Origin: Sebastes aleutianus
Lineage: Eukaryota; Chordata; Actinopteri; Perciformes; Sebastidae
Length of the DNA stretch: 64,000 nucleotides
NCBI GenBank assembly: GCA_916700875.1
Contig: CAKAKS010000001.1
Span: forward strand, 16,768,461 to 16,832,460
Reading direction: 5' to 3'
Shown here: piece after piece, positions 11,158-26,100 of the stretch
Numbering within the stretch: the stretch's first letter is position 1
Layout of the letters: the number at the start of each line of letters is the position of its first letter
Made by a program: the position numbers and the translations under genes
Notes under the pieces: model-generated
The model's database searches: none
Seen by the model: only the letters and a program-made list of their open reading frames with translations
What the model was told of the DNA's origin: nothing

Positions 11158-14100
11158 GTAGGTTTGGGGAAAAGTGATGAAGTTTTTTTTCTTTTAAGAC
11201 ACTTCTTTCAGTGAGTGCATGAGCCTGTTTAGCAGATTTGCTGCAGATTTAGATTCATGTCATACAGGGGTTTGACATGTGTTTTTGATAATCTAGACAT
11301 GAGTTTATATTGGCCTTTATCTGTTAAGTCTGGGGAAAAGTGATTACGTTTTTTGTTTATTTCTTTTAAGACACTTCCTTCAGTGAGTGCATGATCTTGT
11401 TTAGATAAATGAAGACTAAGACATTATTAATTATACAGGGGTTTGACATGTGTTTTGGATAATCTAGACTTGAGTTTATATTGGCCTTCATCTGTTATTT
11501 CTAAAGGGACTAATGAGCTTTGGTGTGGTCTTTGCTGGAAGCATTTTCTACCATTTGGCAACTTATTCTTTTGGATTATAAACTATTAAAATGAAAGGCA
11601 ACATTTACACCTGAAGTTGATTAGAGGTAAACAAAACAGAGTTTGCATTTCATGTTGGGATGACAAAGTAAAGGAACTTTTTAATAATTAATTATGTAAA
11701 AAAAAAAAGTTATAAAGCCCAAAGAATCACTATAATCTGTTTTATAGAGTCACCAAATATTCTATTGAGTAACACTGGCTTCTGAATCCTTGAATGACAA
11801 ATCAGTTTTAAAAAACTCCACCTCTGTCTGCACCCTGAATGTACTTCAGTTACCTTTTGTAAAAGGGAGATTTATTACACTAAGAGTTATTTTTAAACAC
11901 TGCACGCGTGTCTGTGCGTTAATGTTTGATCATTCGTGTGCAATTAGATGTGCATGCATGACTCGAATTCTCTCCTAAGCCCCCATCCCATCTGTAACAT
12001 CTGGGTTGTTTACTTGCTGGTTTGTGACACAGCGGCTTTGCTGAAGATATGCTTTCGAACCCTCCATGTATGTGTGTGTGTGCATACAGTATATGCATGT
12101 GTAAACATCAAACCACCTTCTTCACATCTCCATACCGATCCAGTCAGTGGTCATCTTGTTGTGAAGGAGGAGGGGGAGGAATGGCTTTAATGACTTTAAG
12201 ACTGAAGGGAGAGATAAAGAGGATGGATTACATGCCAACCAATGACAGGATGCCGCCACTGTCTGTCATGAAGAGTGTTGTTGTCTCATGGTGGGACAGT
12301 GTGTCCTGTCTACTTTTAAAGTAGCGAAGGCACTGCAAAAGATAAAGCTACACAAGTCATGTCATTTAGTACTGAGTCTAAAAATCGTAAGGTCTTTTAT
12401 TTTTATTCTCTTTTAAACAATTCACAAAAAGGTGAGAAAGATTCAGCCCTTTTAAGTTCACTTTCTTTTAAAGAATTTGCTGCAGAATTGATGGAAATGG
12501 AAGCGATAGATAGATAGATAGATGGATAGATGGATTTCACCTTTATGTTCACTTCAGATGGCTACCTAAATCTAACACAGACACCCCCTACAGTGTGTTT
12601 TTTGAACAGTGGATGTCATGGCGAGTCACGTCTGACTGTTGGCAGGAGAACAGGCTTTGCTCATGAGTCTTTGGTCATGGGGATTAAAGAACCAGCTAGC
12701 TGCTTGTAGGCCTCGTATGTTCACATTCACTGCACCGTTGATAAGCAGCTTTAGTCTGTCGAGGGAAACACAAGACAATAACCAAAAGAGGCGAGATAGG
12801 ACAATTTATTTTCTCGTGACAACTTGAGCTCCATGCAGCTGTGAAAAGACAGATGATGAAGTGAATTAGATTTACGTTTACTCCTCAGGCAGTGGACATT
12901 TTTGTTTTGGTTATAACTAAATATAAAAGACTCAACAGCCCCGTATTCAGGTGCAGCAATATACCTGCCAATGAATTTATTGTCCTGACCCTCCCTGGTA
13001 AGCGTGAAGTTGGCTGGCACAGATGCTGTAATAATATCTGCTTGATTTCAATGCAACGCCTCATCTCTCTCGATGTCTTCCTCTGTCTCTTTCAATTATT
13101 CTCTTTCTCTCTTGCTTGCCTCTTATTTTTTCCATGCTCAGCAATACTTACCCCGAACTCTACGCTCTTTAATCACAAACTTTATGTTAAATGCACTTTG
13201 TATGCCCTTGTTCAGTATTTCAGTCATGTGTTAAGGTATTATAAGTGCTGCTGTTCATTCACTGGCAATGCTAAAATAGTAGACAGGTTGCACTGCCTTC
13301 AAGTTGCCTCAAAAGTTTAAAACTCTGGAACTGGACGTCCTAAATTTACAGTTCCTGGTAACGTGTGGAGGTTTCTTTGAACAGTTTTAGTTCAAGATAC
13401 AGTATGCAAGGCATGGTAGGTTGTGTCCAACGTGGTGTAAAAGTATGGACATGGTAGCCACGCACTCTGCGTTTCAAAACAACGAAGGTTTTAGCTCCTG
13501 GATTAGGATTAAACATCCAGTGGTTTTAGAGCTCTGAGCCCTCGATAATAGATTATAAATCTCCTGTATGAATCCATCCATCCAAAACTCCATTAAAACA
13601 CAACACCATACGCTCTGATCCCTGTTCACCACTGTAGATTGTCACATGATGCTGGAAATGATGTGCTAATGGATGTGACTCGTGGGTTGCTTTAAGCATC
13701 ACACACACACAGTGGTAATGAGCATTTGTACATGGAAACCGATTCACTGACAGAGAAATACACAAAAAGACAGAGTCACACAAAGAAGTGAAAAACTTTA
13801 CTAGTTGCCTGCAGAAAGTGGAGCGGGTTGAAATCGCTCATGTAAAATTGATCTTTCAGGATTACTTTTACTGTCCCTCATCTGTCTCTCTGTTCAGTCT
13901 CTCCCTTGTGTCTCCTTGACACATCCCCTTCACCCCTCATCATCATTACTGATGACAATGACATGCTACTCCTCTCTTGCCTTTTTGTCTATTTTAGTGG
14001 TTGCAGGTTTCAGATATGAGCCTTTTTACTTACTTACTTATAACTAAAATGGTATGACCTGTCACATTTCTTATTTTGTTCATTATCTGGATTTTACTGT

Positions 14101-17100
14101 ATGAAGTCGTATGTGTGTAAATAAAAAACAAACAAACTACGGCTGCCCCCTCTTCATCGATTAGGTGACTAATCGTTGTTTTGGCCTTAGTCGACTAAGA
14201 TTTCTTTAGTCGATTTGTCATTTTTTATGCTTTTTCATGCTGAATGACTTACTTCCAAGAAACTTATGAGCACATCTCTGGTAAACAAAAGATTTAAAGT
14301 GGTGCTTTTGTATGATTCTTTGTGGTGAAACTCAGTTTCATAGATCTGTTGATTTAATCAACTAATCGATTAGTCGACAAAATCAGTTTTAGTCTACTAA
14401 CAATTTCTTTGGTCGAGGACAGCCCTAAAGACTAGATTATATTGAAGACGAAGCAGCACGGTATGAACACAGCAAATGAAAGCCTAAATCTCTAACTCTT
14501 AGTTATACTGTATATTAAAGGGCAGAGAATAATTATATAACATGTTTGATATATTAAAACTGTCCTGTATTAAAAGAATAGTCAACATTCATCCGTACCC
14601 AAATTATGCAACTGGTCTTTAAATGACACTACAGCCCATCTTTTTTTCACTAGTTAAAGGTGCTAAATACGGGACTGGGAGCATTTCTGTTGCCTCTCAA
14701 CGGCGAGCTGGTGGCTCGCAGCTAACAGTGAAAGTGCTGACCGAGCTTCAGGACGAACCAGAGGGTGGGTGTTATGCTTTTGCAACAACGCCATCGGTCG
14801 GGATGGCGTTATCAGCTGTAATAGCTGTGTGCACAGCAGTAGCCGTGAGTTATCCAGTGGGGAACGCTCACATGAACTAACATGCACTAAAAGCATGCGC
14901 GGCCCGCCTACATAAAGAGAGCGCAGAGAAACTCAGATTACAACACACACGGAGGGCGAGCGACTTCTTTTTCTGCTCAGGTAGACATTACTCCTCTATA
15001 TCTTTACATAGCAAATAGTGTTTGCTGCTATATTAATGCTCTGGATATCAAATTTAGCACCTTTAAGTTTTAGCACTTGTGTAATTACTTCACAACCCTG
15101 TCTTGATGAAGTCTCACAAGATGTAAAACTTTTTTTTTTAACAATTTTATCTTTGCATAAGCATTGGAGAAAGCCGTGTAACTTTTTTAAAGGAACTTTC
15201 TTTATGTCTCTATAGTATTTTCAGGGACTTTTAGGACCCGTGGATGTTTTCCCCTACCTTCACTTCGTTTTCACCTCCCTCCAACCCAAATCATCTTTCT
15301 CCTCCCTGCCCCTCCTTTACAATCTGTCTCCCTCATTTTTGTGTCTCCTGTTATCAACTTTAATCATCTCTCATTTCTCTGACGCCCCCCTCCGTCTCTC
15401 CCCGTCTCTCTGTCTGTGTTATTAAACAGGTTAGGTAATGAGTAGCCACCTGGCTTAAGAAGCAGGTTTAAAGCTGCTGAACATCTGGACACTTCACTGC
15501 TGACCTCCCCTGACTCCTTCCCCTACCAAATGATTGATAGTGAAATAATGAGGTGCTAGACCAATGTAGAAGTGACCTTAATTTACACTGATGCACACTT
15601 GGTTAGTTTTAGAGGCAGAACTGTGCATATGCTACACACACGTGTGATTTCCTACACATGCTGATCCATACACAATATAAGTAGGTTTTGTCTTTTGAAG
15701 GACAGCATGAATACAAGACAAGGTGCTTTTTACACAGAGAGACACTTTGTTGCAGCCCATCAGACATTATAGTGTCTTGAGTCCCATTATTTTTTACCTC
15801 GGGGTGCTTTTCTTTCAGACAGTTAAATGGCAGTTGTCAAGGTCTTTGCCATAATCTGAAGGAGAGATAGATGGTCTCTGTTAAGGTGGACACACCGGTT
15901 TGAGAGAGGCAGTTTCAGAATATACATTATATATTATATTCTAGAGCAGAGGTCTCCAGCTTTTTTTCCTCTGAACGCAAAAAAGTGTCCGAGAGCTACT
16001 CCTAGAACCAAGTTATATATCCCCAATAGCAGACATCATTTCTGTCCTACTTTTATGGTCTTGAATAAAGTTTCAGCCCTCGCAGTCATCGCCTCGTATA
16101 GTCCCACCATAGGCTAAGGGCTTTTTGTGTTTCGTTAGGATGTACGCAACTAAACAAAGCCTCTCTTGCTGCGTTGGCCTTCTTCATCAGTTTGGGAAAC
16201 GGAGACTGTTGTCTTTGAGATTGCCGTTGTTTTCAGCTCTTTTATCTCCTCTGTTCTTAGACTGCTACCAGCCGGAAAGTCCCATGAAAAGTTGCTGTGG
16301 ACTTTGGTGATGTTACATCTTTTACCAACTGACACATTCGTATCGCAAATGAGACACACACACATTTTGTCATTCACATTCAGGGGAAAAAACTCAGTCA
16401 GTACTTGATGTACCTGAGTGTTTTATCTACTGCTATTTTTAATTAAGTAAAAAATCCCAACGGAATGAGGACCAAATTAAGTTCAGTTGCAGTTTCTGTT
16501 TTGTTTTGTTTTCTCATGCACCCCCACCCCCCCCCCTCTCTCTCTTTTTTTAAACAAAATTTGGAAGAACACATTTTTATGTGAATCGTGATTGCAAACA
16601 ATCAGCATGTTTCAACAACACCGGGTTCATAACTCTTGTTCTAGTGTGTGTATTATTGTTCCAGCTTCGAGGTGTAAATTATATTCGGCAGATGCAACAG
16701 CTTCAGAGTCAGACAAACAAAAATAAAAAATGTGGGAGTTTGGCTTTAATCATATCGCTCCTTCCACATCACCATTGTGTCGTGTACATATGCAGTGCTA
16801 TTTATTTTTCTCTTTCTGTTTCTCTCTTACTCTCTCACACATACACAAGATATTTGCATCAGAATGGCTGTAGTTGTGTAGCGTTTGTCGTGGTGTTGAC
16901 TGTCCAGGCCCTCAGGGAGTGGCGGTCTGTCAGCGGTTTCTTTGTGCAGCCCTGTTCCCCCTCCAGGTTCATAACTCTAGTCCTTCTGTCCCAGAGCATT
17001 CTGGGATCAGAGCCCTGTTATGTTGCAGACCGGATAATAGACTTGGCTCTTTACATCATTTTTTTTAGATTTAGCAAGCATGTTTACCACATTTACTAAA

Positions 17101-20100
17101 CAAGATTACTCTAAATAATGAGGGGGTTGTTTCACAATAATGTGGTGTTTATGTTAGTGCTTGGAGAAGCCTCAAAGGAAAGAACTTGCTGTCAGCATGT
17201 AAATTAATGTTGAGCTAAACTGAAGTGAAATTTTCAAAGCCTTTTACTTCTATTCTAATCATCCCAACCCTTTTGTCACCACACGATATGTCTGTAGTGT
17301 TCACGATTTCATCAGGATTTGTTACATCATTGGGAACGCAGGGGCCACTAGAGGCCCCATGTCAACCCTGCGTACAGAGTCTGTCTAGCAGGAAAGATTA
17401 AAGCCGTGGCTGAAGCCAGTTACACTTGAGCTGTAGAAAAACATGGACATAGCATCTGTAATGTCACATTCTGGAGTATAAGCAGCAGAAACAGAGCTGT
17501 GATAGGCTGAGACACCTGCCAATCAAGCAAACACAACAACAATAAATAGACAAATCTGGCGACTGGTCTGTGTGTGCCACCATCTGGCGGCGCAGACATT
17601 ACTGTGGTGGTGCTAACCGCGTTAACTTGGCGAATGTGTCCGTGGTTGCTCGTAGTAACTTACGTAAATGGTTGGCGTAGATAATAAACACAGATGGGAG
17701 AATATTTTGACTGCAGAACATTTTTTCCAGTGGGCCAAATATGGATTGAAGCAGAATATTTCATTCGATGTAATCAATTCTAAAATTCACGTGTTTTTAT
17801 CTATCTTATTTCAATAATTTTGACTTTTAAACTGAGACAATTACAGAGAGGAGAACTCAGCGCCATCGCTTGCTCGCTGTTTGTATTTCTTTAAACCAAT
17901 CACAATCGTCACATTCGGCGGCGCTAAGCACAGGATGCAGTGACGATGCTCTTGCAAAATAGTGGTGATAGAGGAAGGGGAGGCGAATGCCGGCTGAAAT
18001 AGGCGGCCAATGACAGGCTTACACCCACAGTCTACATCTGGTAAGTCAGACTAGCTTTGGTTAAACTTGCGTAAAAAAAATGCAACTTAAAAATGCGTTT
18101 TGCATGGAATGGTGCTTCATGGCTAGTATGGACTGTAGTGATTGAAGCGACAAATAACTTTTTCAACCTACATGTTGACACGTGAGTGAATGTGAGCCCA
18201 TCCTTAAAAGCACCTCCGCATCAACCTCAACATTCAGCCATTGTGTTTGTGGCTTTCTATTCAATAATGTTTTCAATATACCTGTATGCACACCAAGCAT
18301 ATGTTGAACATCAAAAATGCCAGAGTCATTTTCTATCCACTAATCGTTTCAGTAGTTTCCGATCAGTTATTTCACTAAGGCCTAATAGTGCTTACATGAT
18401 ACAAGAAACCTAATCTACAAGTGTGGTACAGTATCTTGGCAGAAAGAGACTAAGGAACAAAGCCATGATCATTCCTCTGCATGCTTTCATCCTGCCAGTT
18501 GTGTGTGTTGGACAGCGGCTCAGCCTGGATGGGTTAGCTGAGCTCATCAGGGGCTCTAAAAAACCCTGATGTAAGAGGTGGTCATTTAGTGCTCTGCCTA
18601 AAATAGCTTTCCAGTTTGTTTTTGTGTGTGTGTGTGTGTTTGTGTGTGCGTGTGTGTGTGTGCATGTGAGACAGGGAGAGGGAGAACGGGTCCCTCCGGC
18701 CGCCTGTGTTTGGATAGCCTGTGTCTGATGAGCGTGTTTGGAAGCCTCATCTGAACACATTGACCCAGTAAAAAATATTCAGATGGGACCGAATCGCCTA
18801 GCTGATTTTCTCCGTGAATGCCAGTGTGTATGTGTGTGTGAGACAGGGAAAGTGAGAGAGAGAATAATTACGTGCCTGAGTGTATTTTCATGGTTCTTGT
18901 ATTTCCAGATGCCACCTGTAATGAAAACATATACCCCGTTTTTCAGTTCCCACACATCAGTTGTGGAACAAAGTTCCCCTTCTACCAGTTTATTTGGCCT
19001 CACTTGCCCTCTACCTTGAGGCGCTTTCTATTAAAAACCAACCATTTGTCTGCAGATGATGCTAACTAACTGGCGAAAACACTGTTCATGACCGTGAATT
19101 AATTTCCAGCTTTTTGTTTATTTCCTCACAACCTAATCGGCTCTAGAAAGCACTCATTCATTGCAAATAAGAACAAAAGTAAAAGTCAATTCAGGACAAG
19201 GCAGAGAGACTGAAAAGGAGGAATAGAAGTAACAAGAGGGAGGTGTATATAGAGAGAGGGATCAAAAGAGGGGATATCACAAGATTTGGAAAGGCTTGTA
19301 AAGGGATAAAGCAACTGATAGAGGGAGAGAGGTGCAGTCAAAATAGAGAAGAATGAAAACTGTACAGTAGAATAGCAAAGGAGTGGGATATTATTCCAAA
19401 GATTGGAGTGAGAAGGTGTAAAGGATTGGGATTAGAGGTGGAAAGCTTGAGCGGGATTGAGGGCGAGAGGATTGGAACAATGTGCTTCTGATTTTCCCTT
19501 TTATATAGTTATTTATATTTGCATATCACATTAGAAACTGTATTGAATCCCACCATCTCACTGCTTTGTATATGTGTGAATACACACATCTCCCTCTCCA
19601 GCTAACGATCAGCTAATGTTGACAGATCTGAATGTGCATGTTAGACTAAATGAATAAACTTAACAAATTAAACTTGCGAGCACAGACCCAAAGTTAAAAA
19701 AATTCAAATTCTATTGACAAGCATAAATTTAAAATCTGTCTCTTTTCTCAGGGTTCACCTAAAAGCTTTTTTGGGAGCTTTCAAATGCACCTCTCTGTTT
19801 TCTAGGGGTAGGAATCACCAGAGACCAGAGATACAATATTATCAGGATACTTAAGTCATGATATGATCTTATTGATTTTGAGTATTGCGATAAGATATAT
19901 TGCAATTCATTACCTTCTATCAACTGCAGATTATACCGTTTCTCAACATCTGTTAAGATACAGTTTTCACTCTGTTCATCTCAGAGTTTTCAGTCCCATA
20001 TCTTGAGGTCAGAGGTCAACGGACCCCTTTGAAAATGGCCAAGCCAGTTTTTCCTCGCCAGAATTTAGCCTAACTTTGAAGCTTTATTTAGCGTTCTTTC

Positions 20101-23100
20101 CAACAAGCTAACATGACATTGGTTGGTATCAATCGATTCCTTTCCATTTTCTAGTGTCATTTGATACCAGTATCTTCACTCAAGCTTTAAAACTGAGCCT
20201 GCTACAACCTCTGAAGGACAGAATAGCGTCTGGAACCGCCGATGGGCCATCGGATTGTTAAGAGGTATATAGTAAATAATAAAGATTGATGCTTGATGTC
20301 CATGTATCGATGCGATATTTTTGCAATACTATGCTGTATAGATTTTTTCCCCCATCCCTACTCTTCTCCTAAGTGTGTTTGAGTTGTCAATTGAAGCATA
20401 AAAGTTCCTTGGAAACAGAAACTCTGCACTTTCACATTTAAATAAACAGAGCGCTACTTTCACTTCACTTCACCATGTTGAGCTACATTCCTCCTAATTA
20501 ACAAATCTTTGCATCGAAATAAGACTTAAAATAAGGTTCTTCTTCACTTGAATTCTGTGAATTGTCATTTTGCCCATCTGCTCTATTTTGTATAATACAA
20601 CAGAAAGCAGACGTGCAAAACGAGTGATATACAGTATATTACTCTCCTACTCTGAACTGCAGCCGCAAAAATGAAGCCAAAACATCTCGATCAGTCTCTG
20701 GTGGTTGGCTGGCTCTTGATTTGATATGCAGCAGCTATATCTATGATCGGAGCGCACATTTTAAACGTCAATATTGCAGTCGGTCATGTTCATTTAATTG
20801 TGGGAAGCCAAAATGGTGATTGCGATTAATATTTGATTGATTGTGCAGCCCTACCTGATGGTTGTCAATTCTTAATGTGCGCTTTCTAATCCTATATTAA
20901 ATAGTGGGTCTCATTCCAAAAACATAATTTCTGTCCTTGGTATTTTAATGGCTCTAAAACTTCTCCCAGTCTGAACTGATTGGAAGCCAGGGTGACTCTT
21001 TGTCTCACCACCACAACACACAAAGAAAAATGCATGAAGATATACAGACCAAATTTACATTTCTACGAGTCTCACATTTTTCATTTCCTCTCGATTGTCT
21101 TTCACAAGAATCTGCGAGATAGCTCCCACGTCCAATATACTTCTAATAAATGTTGATGTCGAGGAAACCTACTCAAAAAGAAAATTGGCTTGGTCTCAAA
21201 GGAGGCCTTGTGAACGTGTGAAATGTATTAATATTTTGTGGGTTTTCTGCCGAGCAGACATAAAATGTCCCCTTGGGTGCTGATGCCCTTGAGGACCCTG
21301 ATACCCAGAAGCAGTCTGGCTCTGCTTATTAAACTAGAACTAATCTTCTATGCAGACATCCTGCAGCTCAGTGGCTACATCAGTGAGGTTAGGTTAACAT
21401 GCATACATGTTAACATGTATCAGTGTATACAGGGTTGAACACAAACACACGATGTTTTACCTGGTTCTATGGGACAATTGTCTGAAGTTAAAATGAGCAC
21501 AGAAGAGATGAATAAAGGGGACAGTGAATTCTAAATACTACGTTCTTACTTTGACTTATTATAACTTTTTAATAGGGCTGTCAATCGATTAAAATATTTT
21601 ACCACGATTAATCGCATGATTGTCCATGATTAATCGTGATTAATCGCACATTTTTATCTGTTCCAAATGAACCTTAGAGAGAGATTTGTAAAGTATTAAA
21701 TACTCTTATCAATATGGGAGTGGATAAATATACTTACTTTATGCAAATGTATGTATATATTTATTATTGGAAATCAATCAACAACACAAAACAATGACAA
21801 ATATTGTCCAGAAACCCTCACAGGTACTGCATTTAGCATAAAAATATGCTCAAATCATAACATGGCAAACTCAAGCCCAACAAGCAACCACAGCTGTCAG
21901 TGTGTCAGTGTGCTGACTTGACTATGACTTGCCCCAAACTGCATGTGATTATCATAAAGTGGGCATGTCTGTAAAGGGGAAACTCGTGGGTACCCATAAA
22001 ACCCATTTTCATTCATATATCTTGCAGTCAGAGGTCGATGGACCCTTTTGAAGATGGCCATGCCAGTTTTTCCTAGCCAAAATTAAGTTCAAGTTTGGAG
22101 CGTTATTTAAGCTCCTTCGTGACAAGCTAGTACGACATGACACACAAGGTTTTCTAGTTTCGTATGATACCAGGATCTTCACTCTAGCTTTAAAACTGAG
22201 CCCGGTACAATCTCAGAATTATAGACTGCGTTAATGTGTTAAAGAAATTAGTGGCGTTAAAATTTTTGTTAACGCGTTAACCCAATTTTTTAAGATATAA
22301 AATTAGCAAATTAATAATAGTTGTCTGATTCAGAATTGTAATGTTTGAACCCAGCCATTTAAACAACATGTATGATCTGCAAAAAAATGATATAATTTGT
22401 ACCTTGACCCCTGAAATGATTCTGGAGATATCCAAACACTGTTTCTGTCTGGCCCTGCTTCAAGAACAAACCCATCTCAGGCTGTCAGAGCTCATAAAGA
22501 TTCAGGGAAGAATGTTGAAAAAGATGAAAGGTGAACTTTTCAGTGTCTTTTGGGAAAAATATTTGCTGGTAAATAATTGGAGAAATGCTTTGATCAGCGA
22601 TCAATAGAGTCAGTTCAAGCATCAGCTTTTTCATTCTTTCTTCACATCACTGGCTATATGGGGTGATTTCAAAGGGCATATTTTTTTTTTACCTTTCTGG
22701 AGGGAACAGGAAAACTGCAAGTTTTTAGTTTGCGATGACACCAGCAGACTAGACATTCAATAACGTTTTGACTCTGAGTTTGTTTCACTGAGCTCAAAAT
22801 GACTCCTGATTCTCTGCTCCTCATATACATGTAAAGAGCTTGACTTTAGTGTATTGAGATATTTGTAATTAATGGACAGTTGTGCTGTTTTACTGGTTTA
22901 CTCATAATTGACAATTTAAGCAACTCCACTAATCAGAATCAGAACAAGACAGATTGGTGACCCTGACATTTCCTGTAATGACCACCATGGCGTTAAACTG
23001 ATGGAGTATTGATCTGCTTTAGTTGCTTATCATTAGCATGTCTGTATTTAACACAAACACAATTGATCAGGACACACTGGTTTTCTTTATCAAGGAAGTA

Positions 23101-26100
23101 AGTTTAATAGTAGTTGTGTGTGTGTGAATGAGTGTGCATGACAGACACTAAAAGGTCAAACCTAATGAAGATAGTGATTCAGTTTAATGTCAAAAAGGTC
23201 ATCAGGTCATGATATTGATCCTAGTTTTCCCCCCCGACGTCGGTCACATTCCTGTTTTACAAGACGGGCTACACTAGATATAACTTTGTGTTTTTTGTGC
23301 TTCCGTGGAGTTGTTGTTGGAGTCTGAGTTGCTGGTCGTTTGTTGGCGTTAGTGGACTCCATTTCTGACTGAATGTTAGCTGTGGTTGCACACCGTCAAA
23401 AATACAGGCACTCGCAATCACGTGTTGGATTTTACAGAAAAAAACGTCCTGCATTCTTCTCATTAAAAGCAGTCTACAGGCTGATAGAGGAAACCCAGAA
23501 AGTCGCAGAAGGTCTCATTTCTTAGGTTAGGTTACAACCTGTTCACACATTGGCAATAAAAAAACAATTAAAAAATGTTTATATGTGAAAAAACGTACGT
23601 ACTGTTCCTTTAAATGCTACAGATTGTATATTTTATATATATATGTATATTAGCCTTAATTGGTAAAGCAGCCATTCATGTTCTCACTTACATTTTGTGC
23701 ATCACATACACTTAACGACAAAAATCGATAAGAAATACGACACTGTGTTACTGGCATAAATCCATCTGAAACAAACAATATATGTGTTTAAAAGATAACA
23801 TTTAGGATAAAAAAGTCTTTTAAGAGTCTTCTTCATCTGTTCTGAGGACCACCTCTTCATCGTGCTCTTTACATGAAAGGTCATGGATGGTGAACAGAGA
23901 GATGAGCAAAGAGGATGCTGAACAAACGACAAATCTTCCAGCTCCCCTACTCCCTCTGCCCCCTGCTCTCATCCCCTCCCTCTGCTGGAGTTTGTTTGAT
24001 GAGGCCTCTCGCTGGGTTTGGAAAATGATGTCTTCTTGCCAGCTTCTCATCTCAGCTTCATTAGTGAGATGTTTTTGTATTTTTTTTAACGAAAAAAAAA
24101 GAAAACCCAACAAACTAATGGATGTATCCCTTCATCCCTGGCGTATGCTGCACACGTTTGGTTGCGAATTAAAGTTGGCACGGTGGTTTATTGTATTTGA
24201 TTATTTAATTCCTTTCCGAACACGGTTTTATGAGACGAGCAACAACGGAGACTGAGCTTTCAATTCTTCTTCCCTGACTTTATTAGTTTTGTTTTGTCTG
24301 TTAGGACCTCAGTTCACAATTCGCAGTAATAAAACACAGGGGAGTAACAGGAGGAGGTTGGCAGGATAGCGGCTGTAGATGAGGCTGTAGTTAAATTTGA
24401 GTGCACGTGAGTGTGCAAATTAAATTGCGAATAGATGGACAGATTTATGACTTTGTGGTGCTGCGTATTGATTTTTTTGAGATTGTGTTTTGTGTTTGCA
24501 GAAGCCATCAGCCATTAGAGCGCTTTCCTGGGTGTCCAAATTTAACATGCTTACAGACAAAGAGACAGAAAAACAATATGGTGCAAAAATGTGTCTGTAA
24601 GTGTTCATGAATGTGTGTCTGCAGGAAAGCCATTGATCCGTTAATCCAGCTTCCACATAAGGTACTGGAAGATGGATAGACGGATGCCTGAATAGACAGG
24701 ATACGGTCTGATGTGTTAATCAGTCTGTGTGGCTCCTTGAGGAGCAGAGAAAAGGATTCTGCTGCGCTGAGCAGCTTCTCGTAGCTCCTCTGTCTCTGAC
24801 CTCAGGCTCAGTCCTGCCATAACTCTCCTCATTACAGTCTTAATGGGCCAATCAACACCGTGCCGGGCCGAAGGCACACTCCTCTCCTCTTCCCAGCTTT
24901 ACAGGGCTCCCCTCCTTCTCTGTAATCCTCTCGTCTTATTTCTCACCCACAATACATGTCTGTCTGTGGTATTCTCTCTTTTTTTCTGTTTCACTTCCTT
25001 CCACCATTCCCCAGTGTATGTGTCATAATACTGTCTGAGCATGGGGGTGACCTCTTGAGCACATTGACAGGTTGTGTATGTAGGCTACTGTATGACAGAG
25101 AGGGAATTACTGGGCCTCATGCAACAATCTCTCTAAATGTATCATATATTTTCTCTTAATTTTATGGTAAGAGAAAAAAATAAGTCAACTCCAGATGCAC
25201 CAAACGTTCTTAACCATCAAAATCTGCTCTTACCCAGATGTGCTTAATGATGAATCCCACTTGATCATAAATTGGAAGTGCCTGGCCAATTGTTTATTAT
25301 TAGCATAGGTAATACCCCCCAAACACTATATATGGTATCTGGTGTTGTGTCGTGTGCAAATACTCTGGCACATGCCCAAGAACTGGAGAGATGCCAGCAA
25401 AAAATGCTGTAAGAAGAAGAAATGAGATGGATAGACAGTCAGACTATGGAACCATCATTTCAAGGCACGCCGAGGGGGTGGGCGGCATATGCATTGAAAC
25501 ATAGGCCTCTATTACTACGTTACTGGTACTGTTAAATAAAGTTAAACAAAGTAAATGTGATTTTCCAGGACTGGTGTTACAGAAAAATCAAAAAGCATCA
25601 AAGAGCAGTATGTAAGCCACACAATATCATCCAAGAGTTTTTATAGTCTTAAATGGGATCAATGGACCAATACTGTTTCTTTAGACCACAAATTTAATAA
25701 ACCAAGCATTATAATTACTCTAAAACGTATAATAATCTAAATTTGATTATATTATAATCATGTTTTTTAATGTTCCTCAAATTTAAAATTCATGTTTCCT
25801 TGTATTGGACAAACAATTTGTGGACTGTGAAAACAAGATGTTTTTTTCTTATCTTGGTGAGAGTGCTCTCGACCACTCAATAAAATGTTCTCTTACAAAA
25901 GAGAAGAACAACAATAAGAAAACATTGGTGTGTCCCAGAAATCAATAGGTACTAACAAAATAAGAACTAATCCTGGATACAAACAAAAATAAGAGATAAT
26001 TTGTTTGTATGTTACTTCCTGCATGATGCCCAATATGTGATGGTTATACAAAACTGTGTGCTGTTTGTAAGTGTGTGTTCACTTGCTGAAGTGTTTGTAC

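Noticed and set aside
14623..14880. 85-codon open frame in intron 1
   Set aside because: It lies almost wholly inside a TTAA-flanked MITE.
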